Origin: JBBQUN01 sp963698395 | GTDB lineage: Bacteria; Actinomycetota; Acidimicrobiia; Acidimicrobiales; SZUA-35 | DNA: 64,000 bases | Assembly: GCA_963698395.1 (NCBI GenBank) | Contig: CAVOQQ010000007.1 | Span: 96,460 to 160,459, forward strand | Direction: 5' to 3' | In this document: positions 17,888 to 26,793 of the stretch, one piece after another | Layout of the letters: each line of letters starts with the position of its first letter | Position numbering within the stretch: position 1 is the first letter of the stretch | Notes under the pieces: generated by a model | The model's database searches: none | What the model was told of the DNA's origin: nothing | What the model saw: the letters and a program-made list of their open reading frames with translations, nothing else | Position numbers and translations under genes: made by a program

Positions 17888-19372
17888 ATGCAGCCCGATG
17901 AGTTCCGAATCGCCGGTCATGCCCTCATCGATTGGATTGCCGACTTCCGCAGCGACATCGAGCAGCATCCGGTGAAAGCCCAGGTCAAGCCGGGTGATGT
18001 CCGGTCGGCGTTCGACCGAGCAGCGCCAACCGACACCGTCGGCATCGATCGATTGCTGGCCGCCCTCGATGAAGTCGTGGTGCCCGGCATGACCCATGTG
18101 CAGCACCCGATGTTCTTCGGTTGGTTTCCCGCGAACGCGTCGCTGGCTTCGGTGCTCGGCGATCTCGCCTCGTCGGGGCTCGGTGGTCTGGGGATCTCGT
18201 GGGAGAGCGCGCCGGCGCTCACCGAGGTCGAAGAAGTGGTGTGTGAATGGCTTCGCCAACTGACCGGACTGAGCGAGCAGTGGCGAGGCACGATCCACGA
18301 CACCGCCTCGACTTCGGCGGTCACCGCCCTCCTCGTCGCCCGAGAACGCGCCACCGATCTGTCGCAGAACCGCGGCGGCCTGTCCGAGGTCGAGGCGCCG
18401 CTCGTGGTCTACACCACCAACCAGGCCCACTCCTCGGTGGCCAAGGCCGCGCTGCTGGCGGGTTACGGCTGGGACAACATCCGCAACGTCGACATCGACC
18501 CGGTCACCTCGGCGATGGTCCCGGCGGCGCTGGCGTCCGCCATGGCCGACGATCTGGCTGCGGGCAAGATTCCGGCGGTGATCGTGGCCGGCGTGGGCAC
18601 CACGGGTGTCACGGCCTTCGACCCGGTCGACGAGATCGTCGCCGTTGCCGAGCAGCATCGCTTCGGTGGCCACGACGGAGACGACAGCACAACCAAGAAC
18701 GACAGGACAGCCAAACGAGCCTGGATCCACGTCGATGCGGCCATGGCCGGCTCGGGCATGCTCCTGCCCGAACTCCGCCATCTCTGGCAGGGGGTCGAGA
18801 GCGCCGACTCGATCACCTGGAACCCTCACAAGTGGATGGGCACCATCCTCGACACCTCACTGTTCTGGGTCCGAGACGTCGACATGCTCAACCGGGTCAT
18901 GTCGACCAACCCCAGCTATCTCCAGTCGCCAGACGACGACACCGCCGTGCAGTACCGAGACTGGGGCATTCCCCTCGGTCGCCGTTTCCGAGCCATGAAG
19001 CTGTGGTTCCACCTGTCGCTCGACGGGGTCGAGTCGATCCAACAGCGGCTGCGCCGAGACCTCGACAACGCGCGCTGGCTGGCCGATCAGATCGAGGCCA
19101 CCCCAGGGTGGGAGCTCGCCTCGCCGCTCACGCTCCAGACGGTGTGCGCCGTGCACCGCCCCGATCCGAGTCTCGACGGCGAGGCGCTCGATGCCCACAC
19201 TCTGCGCTGGGTCCGCGCCATCAACGACTCCGGTGCGGCGTTCGCCAGCCCATCGGTGCATCGGGGTCGCTGGATCGCTCGGATCTCGATCGGCTCGCTC
19301 GAGACCGAACGCCACCATGTCGAAGCGCTGTGGGACCTGATGCAGCAGGCCGCCGTCGACGTGCCCGCCTGA
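17888..19372 (+). CDS. PLP-dependent aromatic-L-amino-acid decarboxylase family protein
   Basis: 494-residue group II decarboxylase (PF00282). Family landmarks: HVQHPMFFGWFPANASLASV near residue 75, DTASTSAVTALLVAR, AGVGTTGVTAFDPVDEI, the Asp that binds the pyridine nitrogen in HVDAAMAGSGMLLPE, and the PLP lysine in WNPHKWMGT. It resembles tryptophan/tyrosine decarboxylases more than glutamate decarboxylases and would form an aromatic amine plus CO2. The substrate cannot be set from sequence alone. The start is ATG 17888; no strong ribosome site. A strong hairpin follows its stop. Confidence 0.9.
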   Translation: MQPDEFRIAGHALIDWIADFRSDIEQHPVKAQVKPGDVRSAFDRAAPTDTVGIDRLLAALDEVVVPGMTHVQHPMFFGWFPANASLASVLGDLASSGLGGLGISWESAPALTEVEEVVCEWLRQLTGLSEQWRGTIHDTASTSAVTALLVARERATDLSQNRGGLSEVEAPLVVYTTNQAHSSVAKAALLAGYGWDNIRNVDIDPVTSAMVPAALASAMADDLAAGKIPAVIVAGVGTTGVTAFDPVDEIVAVAEQHRFGGHDGDDSTTKNDRTAKRAWIHVDAAMAGSGMLLPELRHLWQGVESADSITWNPHKWMGTILDTSLFWVRDVDMLNRVMSTNPSYLQSPDDDTAVQYRDWGIPLGRRFRAMKLWFHLSLDGVESIQQRLRRDLDNARWLADQIEATPGWELASPLTLQTVCAVHRPDPSLDGEALDAHTLRWVRAINDSGAAFASPSVHRGRWIARISIGSLETERHHVEALWDLMQQAAVDVPA

Positions 19373-19380
19373 GCGCGCGG

Positions 19381-19408
19381 CCACAGCCTCACCGTGGTGA
19401 GGCTGTGG
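19381..19408. terminator. Strong hairpin terminator between convergent genes
   Basis: CCACAGCCTCAC (19381-19392) pairs perfectly over 12 bp with GTGAGGCTGTGG (19397-19408), with a CGTG loop. It follows the decarboxylase stop by eight bases and lies before the end of the convergent sortase gene, so it can serve both. No T run follows. Confidence 0.75.
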
Positions 19409-19435
19409 CACGCCGAGCCGCCCGAGGGAGGGCTC

Positions 19436-20107
19436 TCAGCGCAGCTCGGCGTAGACGACGACGTTCGCCTCGTAGCTCCGCTCGGAGCGATCGAAGGACC
19501 CGCCGCAGGTGATCAAGCGCAACGTCGGCTCCTCGGTGGGGCCGTAGACCTCGTCGGTCGGGAAGTCGTCTTTGTCGTAGATGGCGGTCTCGGTGACGAC
19601 GAACCGGGTCACCCGCCCGGTCGAGTCGGTCACCTCGACCTCGTCGCCGGCGGTGAGTTCGCGTAGCCGGAAGAACACGGCCGGCCCGTGGTAGTCGTCG
19701 ACGTGGCCGACGATGACGGTCGGGCCTGGTTCGTCGGCTGTGGTGCCACCGGCCCACCAACCGGCGACGGCGTAATCCTCGGGTGTCTCCAACGCGCCGT
19801 CGGGCTCCAGCCCGAGGTCGATCACGGTGGTCTCGACATCGATCGATTCGATCGTCACCGAACGCGGAGGCGACGAGAGGATCGGCTCCTCGGTGTCGGC
19901 ATCACCCGCCGAGGCGAGCGCTGCCGATGGGAGCGCCGGTGGTGCCGGCAACGTTGCCGGTGGATCGACGCGCCCGAGCGTCGACGACGCCGGCGCTGCC
20001 GTGGCCGCTTCGGCACGCGGGTCGAAACCCGATCCGGTGTCAGACAGGATGGCCAGACCGGCTGCCACCACAACGAGTGCGATGGCAGCCAGTGCAAGCC
20101 GCAGCAT
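19436..20107 (-). CDS. Class F sortase
   Basis: 223 residues: one N-terminal membrane helix (LALAAIALVVVAAGLAIL), an Ala/Pro-rich linker and a C-terminal sortase domain. The catalytic His is in TVIVGHVDDYHG, the Cys in LRLITCGG, and the Arg in ERSYEANVVVYAEL, the arrangement of class E/F actinobacterial sortases. It would join LPXTG proteins to the cell surface; the two short LPXTG proteins at 13.2 and 17.2 kb are the obvious candidates. Its ATG (20107) overlaps the stop of the upstream gene as TGATG, so the two are translationally coupled. Upstream in-frame sequence belongs to that gene and is not part of this one. Confidence 0.87.
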   Translation of the reverse strand: MLRLALAAIALVVVAAGLAILSDTGSGFDPRAEAATAAPASSTLGRVDPPATLPAPPALPSAALASAGDADTEEPILSSPPRSVTIESIDVETTVIDLGLEPDGALETPEDYAVAGWWAGGTTADEPGPTVIVGHVDDYHGPAVFFRLRELTAGDEVEVTDSTGRVTRFVVTETAIYDKDDFPTDEVYGPTEEPTLRLITCGGSFDRSERSYEANVVVYAELR

Positions 20108-20871
20108 CAGGCCAGACGGCGTCGACGAGTGACGGTGAGCATGGCGCCGGCGCCGGCCGCCGCGGCGAGGGCGAACAGCGGTGCTGCCGACGATGAAGCC
20201 GACCCGCCGGCTCCGGTGGCGACGCCACCGGTCGGTGCCGCCGCTGCCAGCACGATCTTGCCGCACGCGACCGGAATCGTGGCCTCGAGCGGGAGTTCGG
20301 GGTCGAGGCTCGACACGGCGTCGCCGTCGTAGGCTCCGCTGCCGTCGATGTCGAGACCGTGGACGATGATGTTCATGTTGCCGAGGTCGCCGGCGATGTC
20401 AGCGGGGAGCTCGATCGTCTGGGTGTAGGTGTAGGTGGCGCCACTGGGGAAGCGGTCGATGGCGAGCGCCGAGTCGGGCGAGGAGTCGCCCTCGGTGGTC
20501 AGCGACACCTTGACCAGGCCGTAGGCGGGAACACCCTCGACGGTGTTGATGAGGCCGTCGCCGTCTGCGTCGAGCGCCGGTTCGGGGCAGACGTTGTCGG
20601 CGCCGACTTCGCCGTGGATGTGCTGGGCGTGCACCGCGTCGGTGAGACCGGCCATGTTGATGGTGACCTCGGCGCTCGTGCCGTTGAGCGTGATGGCGAG
20701 ATCGCCCGACGCCCCGGATTCGTTCAGCGCAGCGAAGGTGCCCGTGAACTCCTGCTCGTCTTGGGCCCCGACGGGGGTGACCCCGAGGGCGAAGGCGACG
20801 GTGGTGGCTGCGACGCCGGCGACCACTGACTTGCGGACAGCGCGATGACGAATTGCGTCTTGCTTGAGCAT
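20107..20871 (-). CDS. Secreted CHRD-like surface protein coupled to the sortase
   Basis: 254 residues: signal peptide (about 1-38, ending GVTPVGAQ), a CHRD-like beta domain with the His-rich strands HAQHIHGEVG and NMNIIVHGLD, a DADGDGLINTVEG stretch resembling a calcium loop, then a Gly/Ala/Ser linker, a C-terminal hydrophobic helix and the tail TRRRRLA. There is no clear LPXTG; APTGGV before the helix is the nearest candidate. The start is ATG 20871, preceded by GGAGGGAACC. Coupling to the sortase by TGATG suggests a dedicated substrate or partner. CHRD domains are found in secreted proteins of unknown function in bacteria. Confidence 0.75.
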   Translation of the reverse strand: MLKQDAIRHRAVRKSVVAGVAATTVAFALGVTPVGAQDEQEFTGTFAALNESGASGDLAITLNGTSAEVTINMAGLTDAVHAQHIHGEVGADNVCPEPALDADGDGLINTVEGVPAYGLVKVSLTTEGDSSPDSALAIDRFPSGATYTYTQTIELPADIAGDLGNMNIIVHGLDIDGSGAYDGDAVSSLDPELPLEATIPVACGKIVLAAAAPTGGVATGAGGSASSSAAPLFALAAAAGAGAMLTVTRRRRLA

Positions 20872-21013
20872 GGTTCCCTCCAAGTTGTTTTCACAACACC
20901 AGTTCAGCGGTGCGTGGTGGTCAACGTAGCCGACCGGTGCGAAGGCCGCACGGTGGACCTGAACACGCTCCTTCGCTGCTTCTCGGACTGCGCACCCGAC
21001 GATGGGGAGCCGA

Positions 21014-22225
21014 TCAGAGCCCGCGGAGCGCGGCGATCGGTTCGAGGCGGGAGGCCTTCCACGCCGGATAGGTGCCGGCGAGCAGGCCGATCAGCGCGCC
21101 GAGCAACGGGGCGGCAACGGGGAGCCACGGATCGAGCACCGGCGACCACGCTCTGGTGGCGGCGATCACCACCACGGTGAGCACGCCGAGGCTGGTACCC
21201 AGCAATCCGGCCAGTCCGCCGATGGCGGCCGACTCGGCGAGGAACTGGGTGGCGATGTGGCGTCGGGTCGCGCCGAGCGCCCGCCGAAGACCGATCTCGC
21301 CGGTGCGTTCGAGCACCGAGACGAGGGTGACGTTCGCGATCCCGATGGCGCCGACCAGCAGCGACACACCGCCGAGGATCAGGAACAGCGCGTTCACGTC
21401 GTCGGCGACATCGGAGCGGAGCCGCGCCGGCGAGCGGGGAACCGTGGCCCGGAGTTGGTCGGCGCGGCCCGGAGCCAGCGCGACCGGGGCCTGGGCGCCG
21501 ATGAGTTCGGCCGCACCGATCTCGACGTCGATCAGGACGAGCTCGGGTGCCTGGAGGCCGAGTCGGTCCCTGGCGAAACCGTTCGGCACGATGATCGCGT
21601 TGAGCAGCGCCGGCTCGCGTTCGACGCTCGCGAGCACCCCGACGACCGCCAGCGTCTCGTCGCCGAGGAAGATCGAGGGCGAGTTGTCGACCCGATTGAC
21701 GTTGAGCCTCTGGGCCGCCCCCGGGCCGAGGATGGCAACGGGATCGCTGTGGGTGTCATGGCCCTCGTCGAAGAAGCTGCCGGTTGCCAGTTCGGCCCTC
21801 GCGGCCGCGAAGAGGCCGGGGCTGACGGCAATGACGGGGAGTTGGAACTCGGTCTGGCCGAGCGGATCGATCACCGGCACCGATCGGGCGAGTCGATCGC
21901 CCACTTCGACATCGCTCTTGGTGCCGGAGGCGACCACGCCGTTGAGACGGTCGAGTCGGGACTCGGCATCGAAGGGCAGCAGCGACACCCGGTCGCTGCT
22001 CGGCGTCACGGTCACCGCGGTTGCTTCGAGTTCGTCGAAGCGCGACACGATCCGGTTGCCTGCCGTCTTGGCGAGACCGAGCGTGGCGACCAGGGCGGCA
22101 ACGCCGAGCATCGTGCCCAGTGCGGTCAGCAGGGTTCGGGCAGGACGGGCGGTGAGGCCGATCACGACCTCGTCGATCAGGTCGCGCACGCCGAGTACCG
22201 AACGCTGCGGTGATTCGCTCGTCAT
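21014..22225 (-). CDS. ABC transporter permease, MacB/FtsX type
   Basis: 403-residue permease with an N-terminal membrane helix (TLLTALGTMLGVAALVAT), a periplasmic MacB_PCD domain (residues about 45-270) and three C-terminal helices of the FtsX domain, including the conserved GEIGLRRALGATRRHIATQF. It works with the ATPase encoded just upstream (four-base ATGA overlap) and the adaptor before that. Together they resemble MacAB-type tripartite exporters, which act by mechanotransmission; in a Gram-positive this would push a substrate across or off the membrane. The cargo is unknown. Confidence 0.9.
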   Translation of the reverse strand: MTSESPQRSVLGVRDLIDEVVIGLTARPARTLLTALGTMLGVAALVATLGLAKTAGNRIVSRFDELEATAVTVTPSSDRVSLLPFDAESRLDRLNGVVASGTKSDVEVGDRLARSVPVIDPLGQTEFQLPVIAVSPGLFAAARAELATGSFFDEGHDTHSDPVAILGPGAAQRLNVNRVDNSPSIFLGDETLAVVGVLASVEREPALLNAIIVPNGFARDRLGLQAPELVLIDVEIGAAELIGAQAPVALAPGRADQLRATVPRSPARLRSDVADDVNALFLILGGVSLLVGAIGIANVTLVSVLERTGEIGLRRALGATRRHIATQFLAESAAIGGLAGLLGTSLGVLTVVVIAATRAWSPVLDPWLPVAAPLLGALIGLLAGTYPAWKASRLEPIAALRGL

Positions 22226-22974
22226 GAGGTTGCCGATGCTGTCGTTGCGACCGGAGCGACCTCGGTGAGTTGACCGTCGCGAATCGAGACCCGGCGAGCG
22301 GCTCGCCGGGCCACGTCGACATCGTGGGTGATGACGGCCAGGGTCACGCCGCTCGCATGCAGGTCGTCGAACATGTCGAGGATGTTGTCGGAGTTCTCGG
22401 TGTCGAGATTGCCGGTCGGTTCGTCGGCGAGGATCAGGCTCGGCTTGCCGACGATGGCCCGGGCGATCGCCACCCGCTGGCGTTCGCCGCCCGACAACTC
22501 GTTGGGTGAACGGTCGGCGAAGGCGGCGAGACCGACTCGATCGAGTGCTTCGAGTGCACGCCCGCGGCGACCGGCTCGATCGCTGCCGTGGTAGGTCTCG
22601 GCCAGCATCACGTTCTCGATGTTCGAGCGGGTGCCGAGCAGGTGGAACGCCTGGAAGACGAAACCGATGCGTTCGCCCCGCAGCGCGGCTCGTTCGCGCT
22701 CGTCGAGCCCGGCGGTGTCGATGCCGTCGAGCAGGTAGCGGCCCGAGGTCGGGGTGTCGAGCAGGCCGAGCAGGTGCAGCATGGTCGACTTGCCCGAACC
22801 CGATGGGCCGACGATCGCGAGGTAGTCACCAGCCCCGATCACGAGGTCGGCCGAGCGCAAGGCCTCGACCGGTGGTGTGCCGGGAAAGGTCCGCGACACC
22901 GAACGAAGCTCGACCACCGGCGTGGCACTCGGTTGGTGTGCCCCTTCGTCGCTCACGCGCGAATCCCCGCTCAC
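22222..22974 (-). CDS. ABC transporter ATP-binding protein, MacB/LolD type
   Basis: 250-residue ATPase. Walker A is GPSGSGKSTMLHLLG, the signature motif NELSGGERQRVAIARAI, Walker B LILADEPTGNLD and the switch His in AVITHDVDVA. The LDT insertion and the DEPTGNLD run place it in the LolD/MacB/FtsE group that partners with FtsX-type permeases. It overlaps the adaptor stop and the permease start by four bases each (ATGA), so the operon is translationally coupled. Confidence 0.93.
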   Translation of the reverse strand: MSGDSRVSDEGAHQPSATPVVELRSVSRTFPGTPPVEALRSADLVIGAGDYLAIVGPSGSGKSTMLHLLGLLDTPTSGRYLLDGIDTAGLDERERAALRGERIGFVFQAFHLLGTRSNIENVMLAETYHGSDRAGRRGRALEALDRVGLAAFADRSPNELSGGERQRVAIARAIVGKPSLILADEPTGNLDTENSDNILDMFDDLHASGVTLAVITHDVDVARRAARRVSIRDGQLTEVAPVATTASATS

Positions 22975-24590
22975 TCGTCGGGTTCGGCATCGTCCAACGC
23001 CGGCAGCTGCAGATCTCGGCCGACGACCACCCGATCACCGGGGGAGAGGACCAGGTCGCGGCCGACCGCGATCTCGACGTAGCCCTCGGCTCGCAAGCCG
23101 GTGGTGACCGGGAGGAACTCGGTGGTGCCGTCGTCGCGCTCGACTTCGACCCGGGCGGTGCCGTCGGGGCCGGCCGACAGCGCAGCCAGGGGTACGGCCA
23201 GCACTTCGCCGCCGGTCGTCTCGATGGGGATCGAGACCCGCAGGCTCTGGTTGAACGCTTCCTGGGGAAGGGCGTCGATCGGTTCGAGTCGCATGGCATA
23301 GCGATCGTTGGAGGCGGTCCCACCGGGAGTCTCGGCGATCGAGACGATCGTGGCCCGAGCCGAGACACCGAGCGTCTCGTCTTCGACCACGGCGTCCAGG
23401 CCGACCGTGATGAGGTTGCGGTCGCTGACCGAGACGGCCGAGTCGATCACGATCCCCGAACCGCTGACCGTCATCACCGGACCATCGAGTGCGTCGCCGG
23501 GCGTCACGGCGACGCTCTGGACTTCGCGTGGGAGTGTCGGAAGGAAGACGAGTTCGGCAGCGAGCAGCGAGATGCCGATCTGGGCATCGAGGCGAACGAC
23601 GTCGGCCTGGGCGTCGCTCAGCTCCTGGTTGGCGTCCTCGACCCGGCGTCTGGCGCCCTCGGTGTCGTCGCCGTTGTCGAGGCCCTCGTTGCGCAGCGCT
23701 CGGGCGATCTCGAGCTGGGCGGTTGCGTCGTTGATCTCGAGGTCTTGCTGGCGGTTCACCACGATCTCGCCGGCCTGTGCGTCTCGTAGCAGCGCCGCGT
23801 TCTCGGCCGAGGGATCGATGGCGTAGGCGTTCTGCGCCGCAGCCACGGCTTCGGCCGCCTGGGTGCGGGCGATGGCCGACTGGCCGCTCACGATGGCCAA
23901 CTGCTGCTCGGCCGCCGACACCGAGCGATCGAGCTGGAGTCGGGTCGAGTTGGCAACACCGGCGGACGCTGCGGCGTCCTCGGCGATGCGCAGGCTCTCC
24001 AGGGCGCCGCGGACGCGGGCCTGAGCTGCTTCGAGGGTGGCGATGGCGTCGAGTGACGGCCCGGCGGGGGCGTAGCCGAGGTCTCGGAAGAGCTGCTCGA
24101 CCGCACCCTCGGTGGCCTTGTCGTAGTCGGTGTCGACCGTTCCCGGGTCGTAGCCCAGACGCACGAGCGCGGCTTCGAGTTGGGCGACGTCGGGACCGGT
24201 GAGACCGGGCGTGAGATTCCGGAAGACCGGGAGCTCGCCCTGCAGGGCGATGACCGGCCGGCCGCTCACTTCGACGATCACGTCGCCCTCGGTCAGCTGA
24301 TCGCCGGGCTGCAGCGGCACCCTCGTGACCACGGCGGACGCGGCCCCGGCCGCCGCGCTGCCGGTGACGCTGATGTCGGTCTGCTCGTCGAAGGTGACGG
24401 TGCCGCGCACGATGACCGTGCTCGACAGCACCCGTGACTCGACGGGCACCGTGATCAACGAGGGGGTCGGTGGCGCGGTCTCCGCGGCGATCTCCGCCGG
24501 CGACGTGATCCGCTGACCGGCGATCCACCCGACCGCGGTGGATCCGACCGCGACGGCAGCGACCACGGCCAGCAGCCGTGTGCGCTGCAT
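22971..24590 (-). CDS. Efflux periplasmic adaptor with peptidoglycan-binding domain
   Basis: 539-residue HlyD/MacA-like adaptor with one N-terminal membrane anchor (LLAVVAAVAVGSTAVGWIAG). A beta-barrel and lipoyl-like half (DIVIEVSGRPVIALQGELPV) is followed by a PG_binding_1-like module, GLTGPDVAQLEAALVRLGY (residues about 130-190), a long coiled-coil hairpin (about 200-330) and the second barrel half. Actinobacterial adaptors of this build link MacB-type permeases to the wall. The ATG at 24590 overlaps the preceding stop as TGATG; a GTG one codon earlier is possible. Confidence 0.85.
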   Translation of the reverse strand: MQRTRLLAVVAAVAVGSTAVGWIAGQRITSPAEIAAETAPPTPSLITVPVESRVLSSTVIVRGTVTFDEQTDISVTGSAAAGAASAVVTRVPLQPGDQLTEGDVIVEVSGRPVIALQGELPVFRNLTPGLTGPDVAQLEAALVRLGYDPGTVDTDYDKATEGAVEQLFRDLGYAPAGPSLDAIATLEAAQARVRGALESLRIAEDAAASAGVANSTRLQLDRSVSAAEQQLAIVSGQSAIARTQAAEAVAAAQNAYAIDPSAENAALLRDAQAGEIVVNRQQDLEINDATAQLEIARALRNEGLDNGDDTEGARRRVEDANQELSDAQADVVRLDAQIGISLLAAELVFLPTLPREVQSVAVTPGDALDGPVMTVSGSGIVIDSAVSVSDRNLITVGLDAVVEDETLGVSARATIVSIAETPGGTASNDRYAMRLEPIDALPQEAFNQSLRVSIPIETTGGEVLAVPLAALSAGPDGTARVEVERDDGTTEFLPVTTGLRAEGYVEIAVGRDLVLSPGDRVVVGRDLQLPALDDAEPDE

Positions 24591-25663
24591 CACGAGTCGC
24601 CCTCGGCGAAGGCCGCCACCCGGTCGGCGTTGTCGTCGAGGAAGCGCTGCTCGTACTCGGCGGTCACGCTCTGGAAGAGCGAGGAGAGGTCGTCTTGGCT
24701 ACCGCCGCATTCGTCGGTGGCGATGGCGATGGCGATCTCTTCGGCCTGGAGCTTGGCGAGTTTGGCCAGACCCTCGTCGTCGATCACCACGGTGGGGATG
24801 CCGGTGCCGTCGCTGTCGGACGTCTCGGTGGCGTGGTTCTCGGCGATGTCGGCGAGGGCTTGGTCCCAATACCCGTAGGGGTCGGTCGGGTCGACGGAGA
24901 CGAGTCCCTTCCCGACGACGCAGTCCTCGATCGCACCCAGCGCGTCGGCGATCCGGGGATCGGCCTCGATACTGGTGTAGAGCGCTTCGAGTTCGCTGCC
25001 GAACTGGTCGTAGAACTCCGCCGCACGAGCGAAACCATCGTCGGCCTGGGCCTCGAAGAAGCACCCGGAAGGTTCGAAGTCGGCGTAGAACGCGTCGGCC
25101 CTCGTCTGATTCTCCTCGTTGGTGAGCGACAGGTCCCACTCGTAGTCGATCGACTCGCCGTAGAGCGCGGCGTCGTAGGCCGCACGATCGGCTTCGGACA
25201 GGCTCTCGACATACGCCTGGTTGGGGTCGACCTCCTCGACGAGGTCTTCGCTGTCGTCATAGCCGACCAGCTCCGGGCCGACGGTCGATTGCGACCAGTA
25301 CTGGGTGGTCACACCGAAGCCATAACGGGCGGTGTATTCCGGCGTCCCGTAAGTGACTCCATCAGCGGTCTCGGCAGCGAACATGGAGGTCTCGTCGAGG
25401 TTCGGCGCGATGTACTCGAAGCCCTCGGCGGCCATGCAGGCCACGATCGCTTCGTTGTTCGCCCGCTGCATCTCGACGATGCGGGCCTGGGTGTCCGCCG
25501 AGTCGAGGTCGGTGAAGTCGCCCAGCCCGAGGAACTCCGACAGTGGTGAGGCAACGCGGTCGGCGTCGGTGCCTTCGGTCGAACCGTCGGACGAGCCGAG
25601 GCCCGAGCACCCGCCGACGAACAGCACGAGCCCGGCGACGGCAATCACCCCACGGTTCGTCAT
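24590..25663 (-). CDS. Secreted lipoprotein of unknown function, first gene of the ABC exporter operon
   Basis: 357 residues with a lipoprotein signal: VAGLVLFVGGC places the lipidated Cys near residue 19. The mature part is acidic and mostly helical, with Glu/Asp-rich runs and several cysteines, for example CMAAEGFEYI and GCFFEA. I do not recognise a family, though cysteine-spaced helical lipoproteins next to MacB-like systems are common in high-GC actinobacteria. The start is ATG 25663, with AAGGATGG upstream. It overlaps the adaptor start (TGATG) and leads the operon, so it is probably a ligand-binding or substrate partner of the exporter. Confidence 0.78.
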   Translation of the reverse strand: MTNRGVIAVAGLVLFVGGCSGLGSSDGSTEGTDADRVASPLSEFLGLGDFTDLDSADTQARIVEMQRANNEAIVACMAAEGFEYIAPNLDETSMFAAETADGVTYGTPEYTARYGFGVTTQYWSQSTVGPELVGYDDSEDLVEEVDPNQAYVESLSEADRAAYDAALYGESIDYEWDLSLTNEENQTRADAFYADFEPSGCFFEAQADDGFARAAEFYDQFGSELEALYTSIEADPRIADALGAIEDCVVGKGLVSVDPTDPYGYWDQALADIAENHATETSDSDGTGIPTVVIDDEGLAKLAKLQAEEIAIAIATDECGGSQDDLSSLFQSVTAEYEQRFLDDNADRVAAFAEGDS

Positions 25664-25834
25664 GACTCCATCCTTCCGCAGGTGGGGAGGCATCGCACTG
25701 GGTCGAGGTGCCCTTCGGACTCGAGCGGGCGAGTCCGGTCCGAGGTGGTTCGAGGTCGGATTCCGCTTCGTTCCGCAGCGAAGTTTCGCCACTCCGCTAC
25801 CGGGTTGGTGTGCCGAGAGTGGAATACTGTTCAC

Positions 25835-26344
25835 ATGGATGCCCTCGCAGCCCTCAAAGCCAAGCGCGATCAGCGGGACTACACCGACGAGCCGATCGCC
25901 GGCGAGTTGCTCGACTCGGTTCTCGATGCTGCACGCATGGCGGGGTCGGCCAAGAACAAGCAGCCGGTGCGGCTGATCGTGGTCACCGATCCCGAGGCCA
26001 AAGAGGCTCTGAAGGCCGGTGGCGACTTCGCATCCTGGCTCGATCGTCCGCCGGTGCTCGTCGTCATCACCGTGTCCGCCGACGCCGGGCCTCGCGCCCT
26101 GTTCGACGTCGGACGGCACGCCCAGAACCTCATGGTGGCGGCCACCGCCCTCGGGTTGTCCTCGTGCCCGGTCACCTTCCACCACCAAGACGTGGTTCGG
26201 GGCGTGCTCGGCATTCCCGACGACGTCGACGCACCGATGGTCGTCAGCCTCGGCCACCCTGCGCCGGCCGCCGGGCCCTCGCCCATTGCCGGCCCTCGCC
26301 TCGGCATCGACGACTACGTGCATCGAGAGCGATGGGGGAGCTGA
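25835..26344 (+). CDS. Nitroreductase family protein
   Basis: 169-residue FMN-dependent nitroreductase-like protein. Family landmarks are the N-terminal KAKRDQRDYTDEPI (the R-x-x-R/Y FMN-phosphate segment), LDAARMAGSAKNKQPVRLIV, DVGRHAQNLMVAATALGLSS and the C-terminal VSLGHP. It would use NAD(P)H to reduce nitro or quinone compounds; the natural substrate is unknown. It is short for the family but complete. The stop overlaps the next start (TGATG). Confidence 0.85.
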   Translation: MDALAALKAKRDQRDYTDEPIAGELLDSVLDAARMAGSAKNKQPVRLIVVTDPEAKEALKAGGDFASWLDRPPVLVVITVSADAGPRALFDVGRHAQNLMVAATALGLSSCPVTFHHQDVVRGVLGIPDDVDAPMVVSLGHPAPAAGPSPIAGPRLGIDDYVHRERWGS

Positions 26345-26793
26345 TGCTCGCCATCAACGCCGCTCCGGGCCGTGAACTGCCGCCACCGCCCTGGCCACGC
26401 CTGCGCCCGGCGGTCGGTTTGCTGATCGCGCTCGGCGTGATCGGCTACTACGGCTCCAAGATCGGCGACGAGCCGACACCGCAGCTGGTGGTCAACACCG
26501 ACTCGGTCGTCGACGACGGACCGATCGCCGAGTTCGTCGTCGAGTCCGCCACGCCCCGAGACTTCCAGATCGTGGTGCGAACCGGCGTGTGCACCACCGC
26601 CGAGTTCGAATGGGAAGGCGAAGGATCCAAGGGATCCGATGTCTTCGATCGCTGTGTGAGCGCACACATCCTGTCGCCGCCCGCTTCGGCGCAACTCGAG
26701 CCCGACACCGACTACGCGATCGCGGCGACGTTCACGAGCGACGAGGGCCGGCAGTCGAGCTTCGAGCGGACGATCCGCACCACCAGCGACTGA
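26344..26793 (+). CDS. Single-pass membrane protein, fibronectin-like exterior
   Basis: 149 residues: a short Pro-rich cytoplasmic start, one membrane helix (AVGLLIALGVIGYYG, residues about 23-37) and an exterior beta-rich part with two cysteines (RTGVCTTAE and FDRCVSAH) that could form a disulfide. The end has the LEPDTDYAIAATFTSDEG pattern typical of a fibronectin type III strand. No family assigned. Its ATG overlaps the nitroreductase stop, so it is co-translated. Its stop abuts the P450 stop on the other strand with no gap. Confidence 0.68.
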   Translation: MLAINAAPGRELPPPPWPRLRPAVGLLIALGVIGYYGSKIGDEPTPQLVVNTDSVVDDGPIAEFVVESATPRDFQIVVRTGVCTTAEFEWEGEGSKGSDVFDRCVSAHILSPPASAQLEPDTDYAIAATFTSDEGRQSSFERTIRTTSD

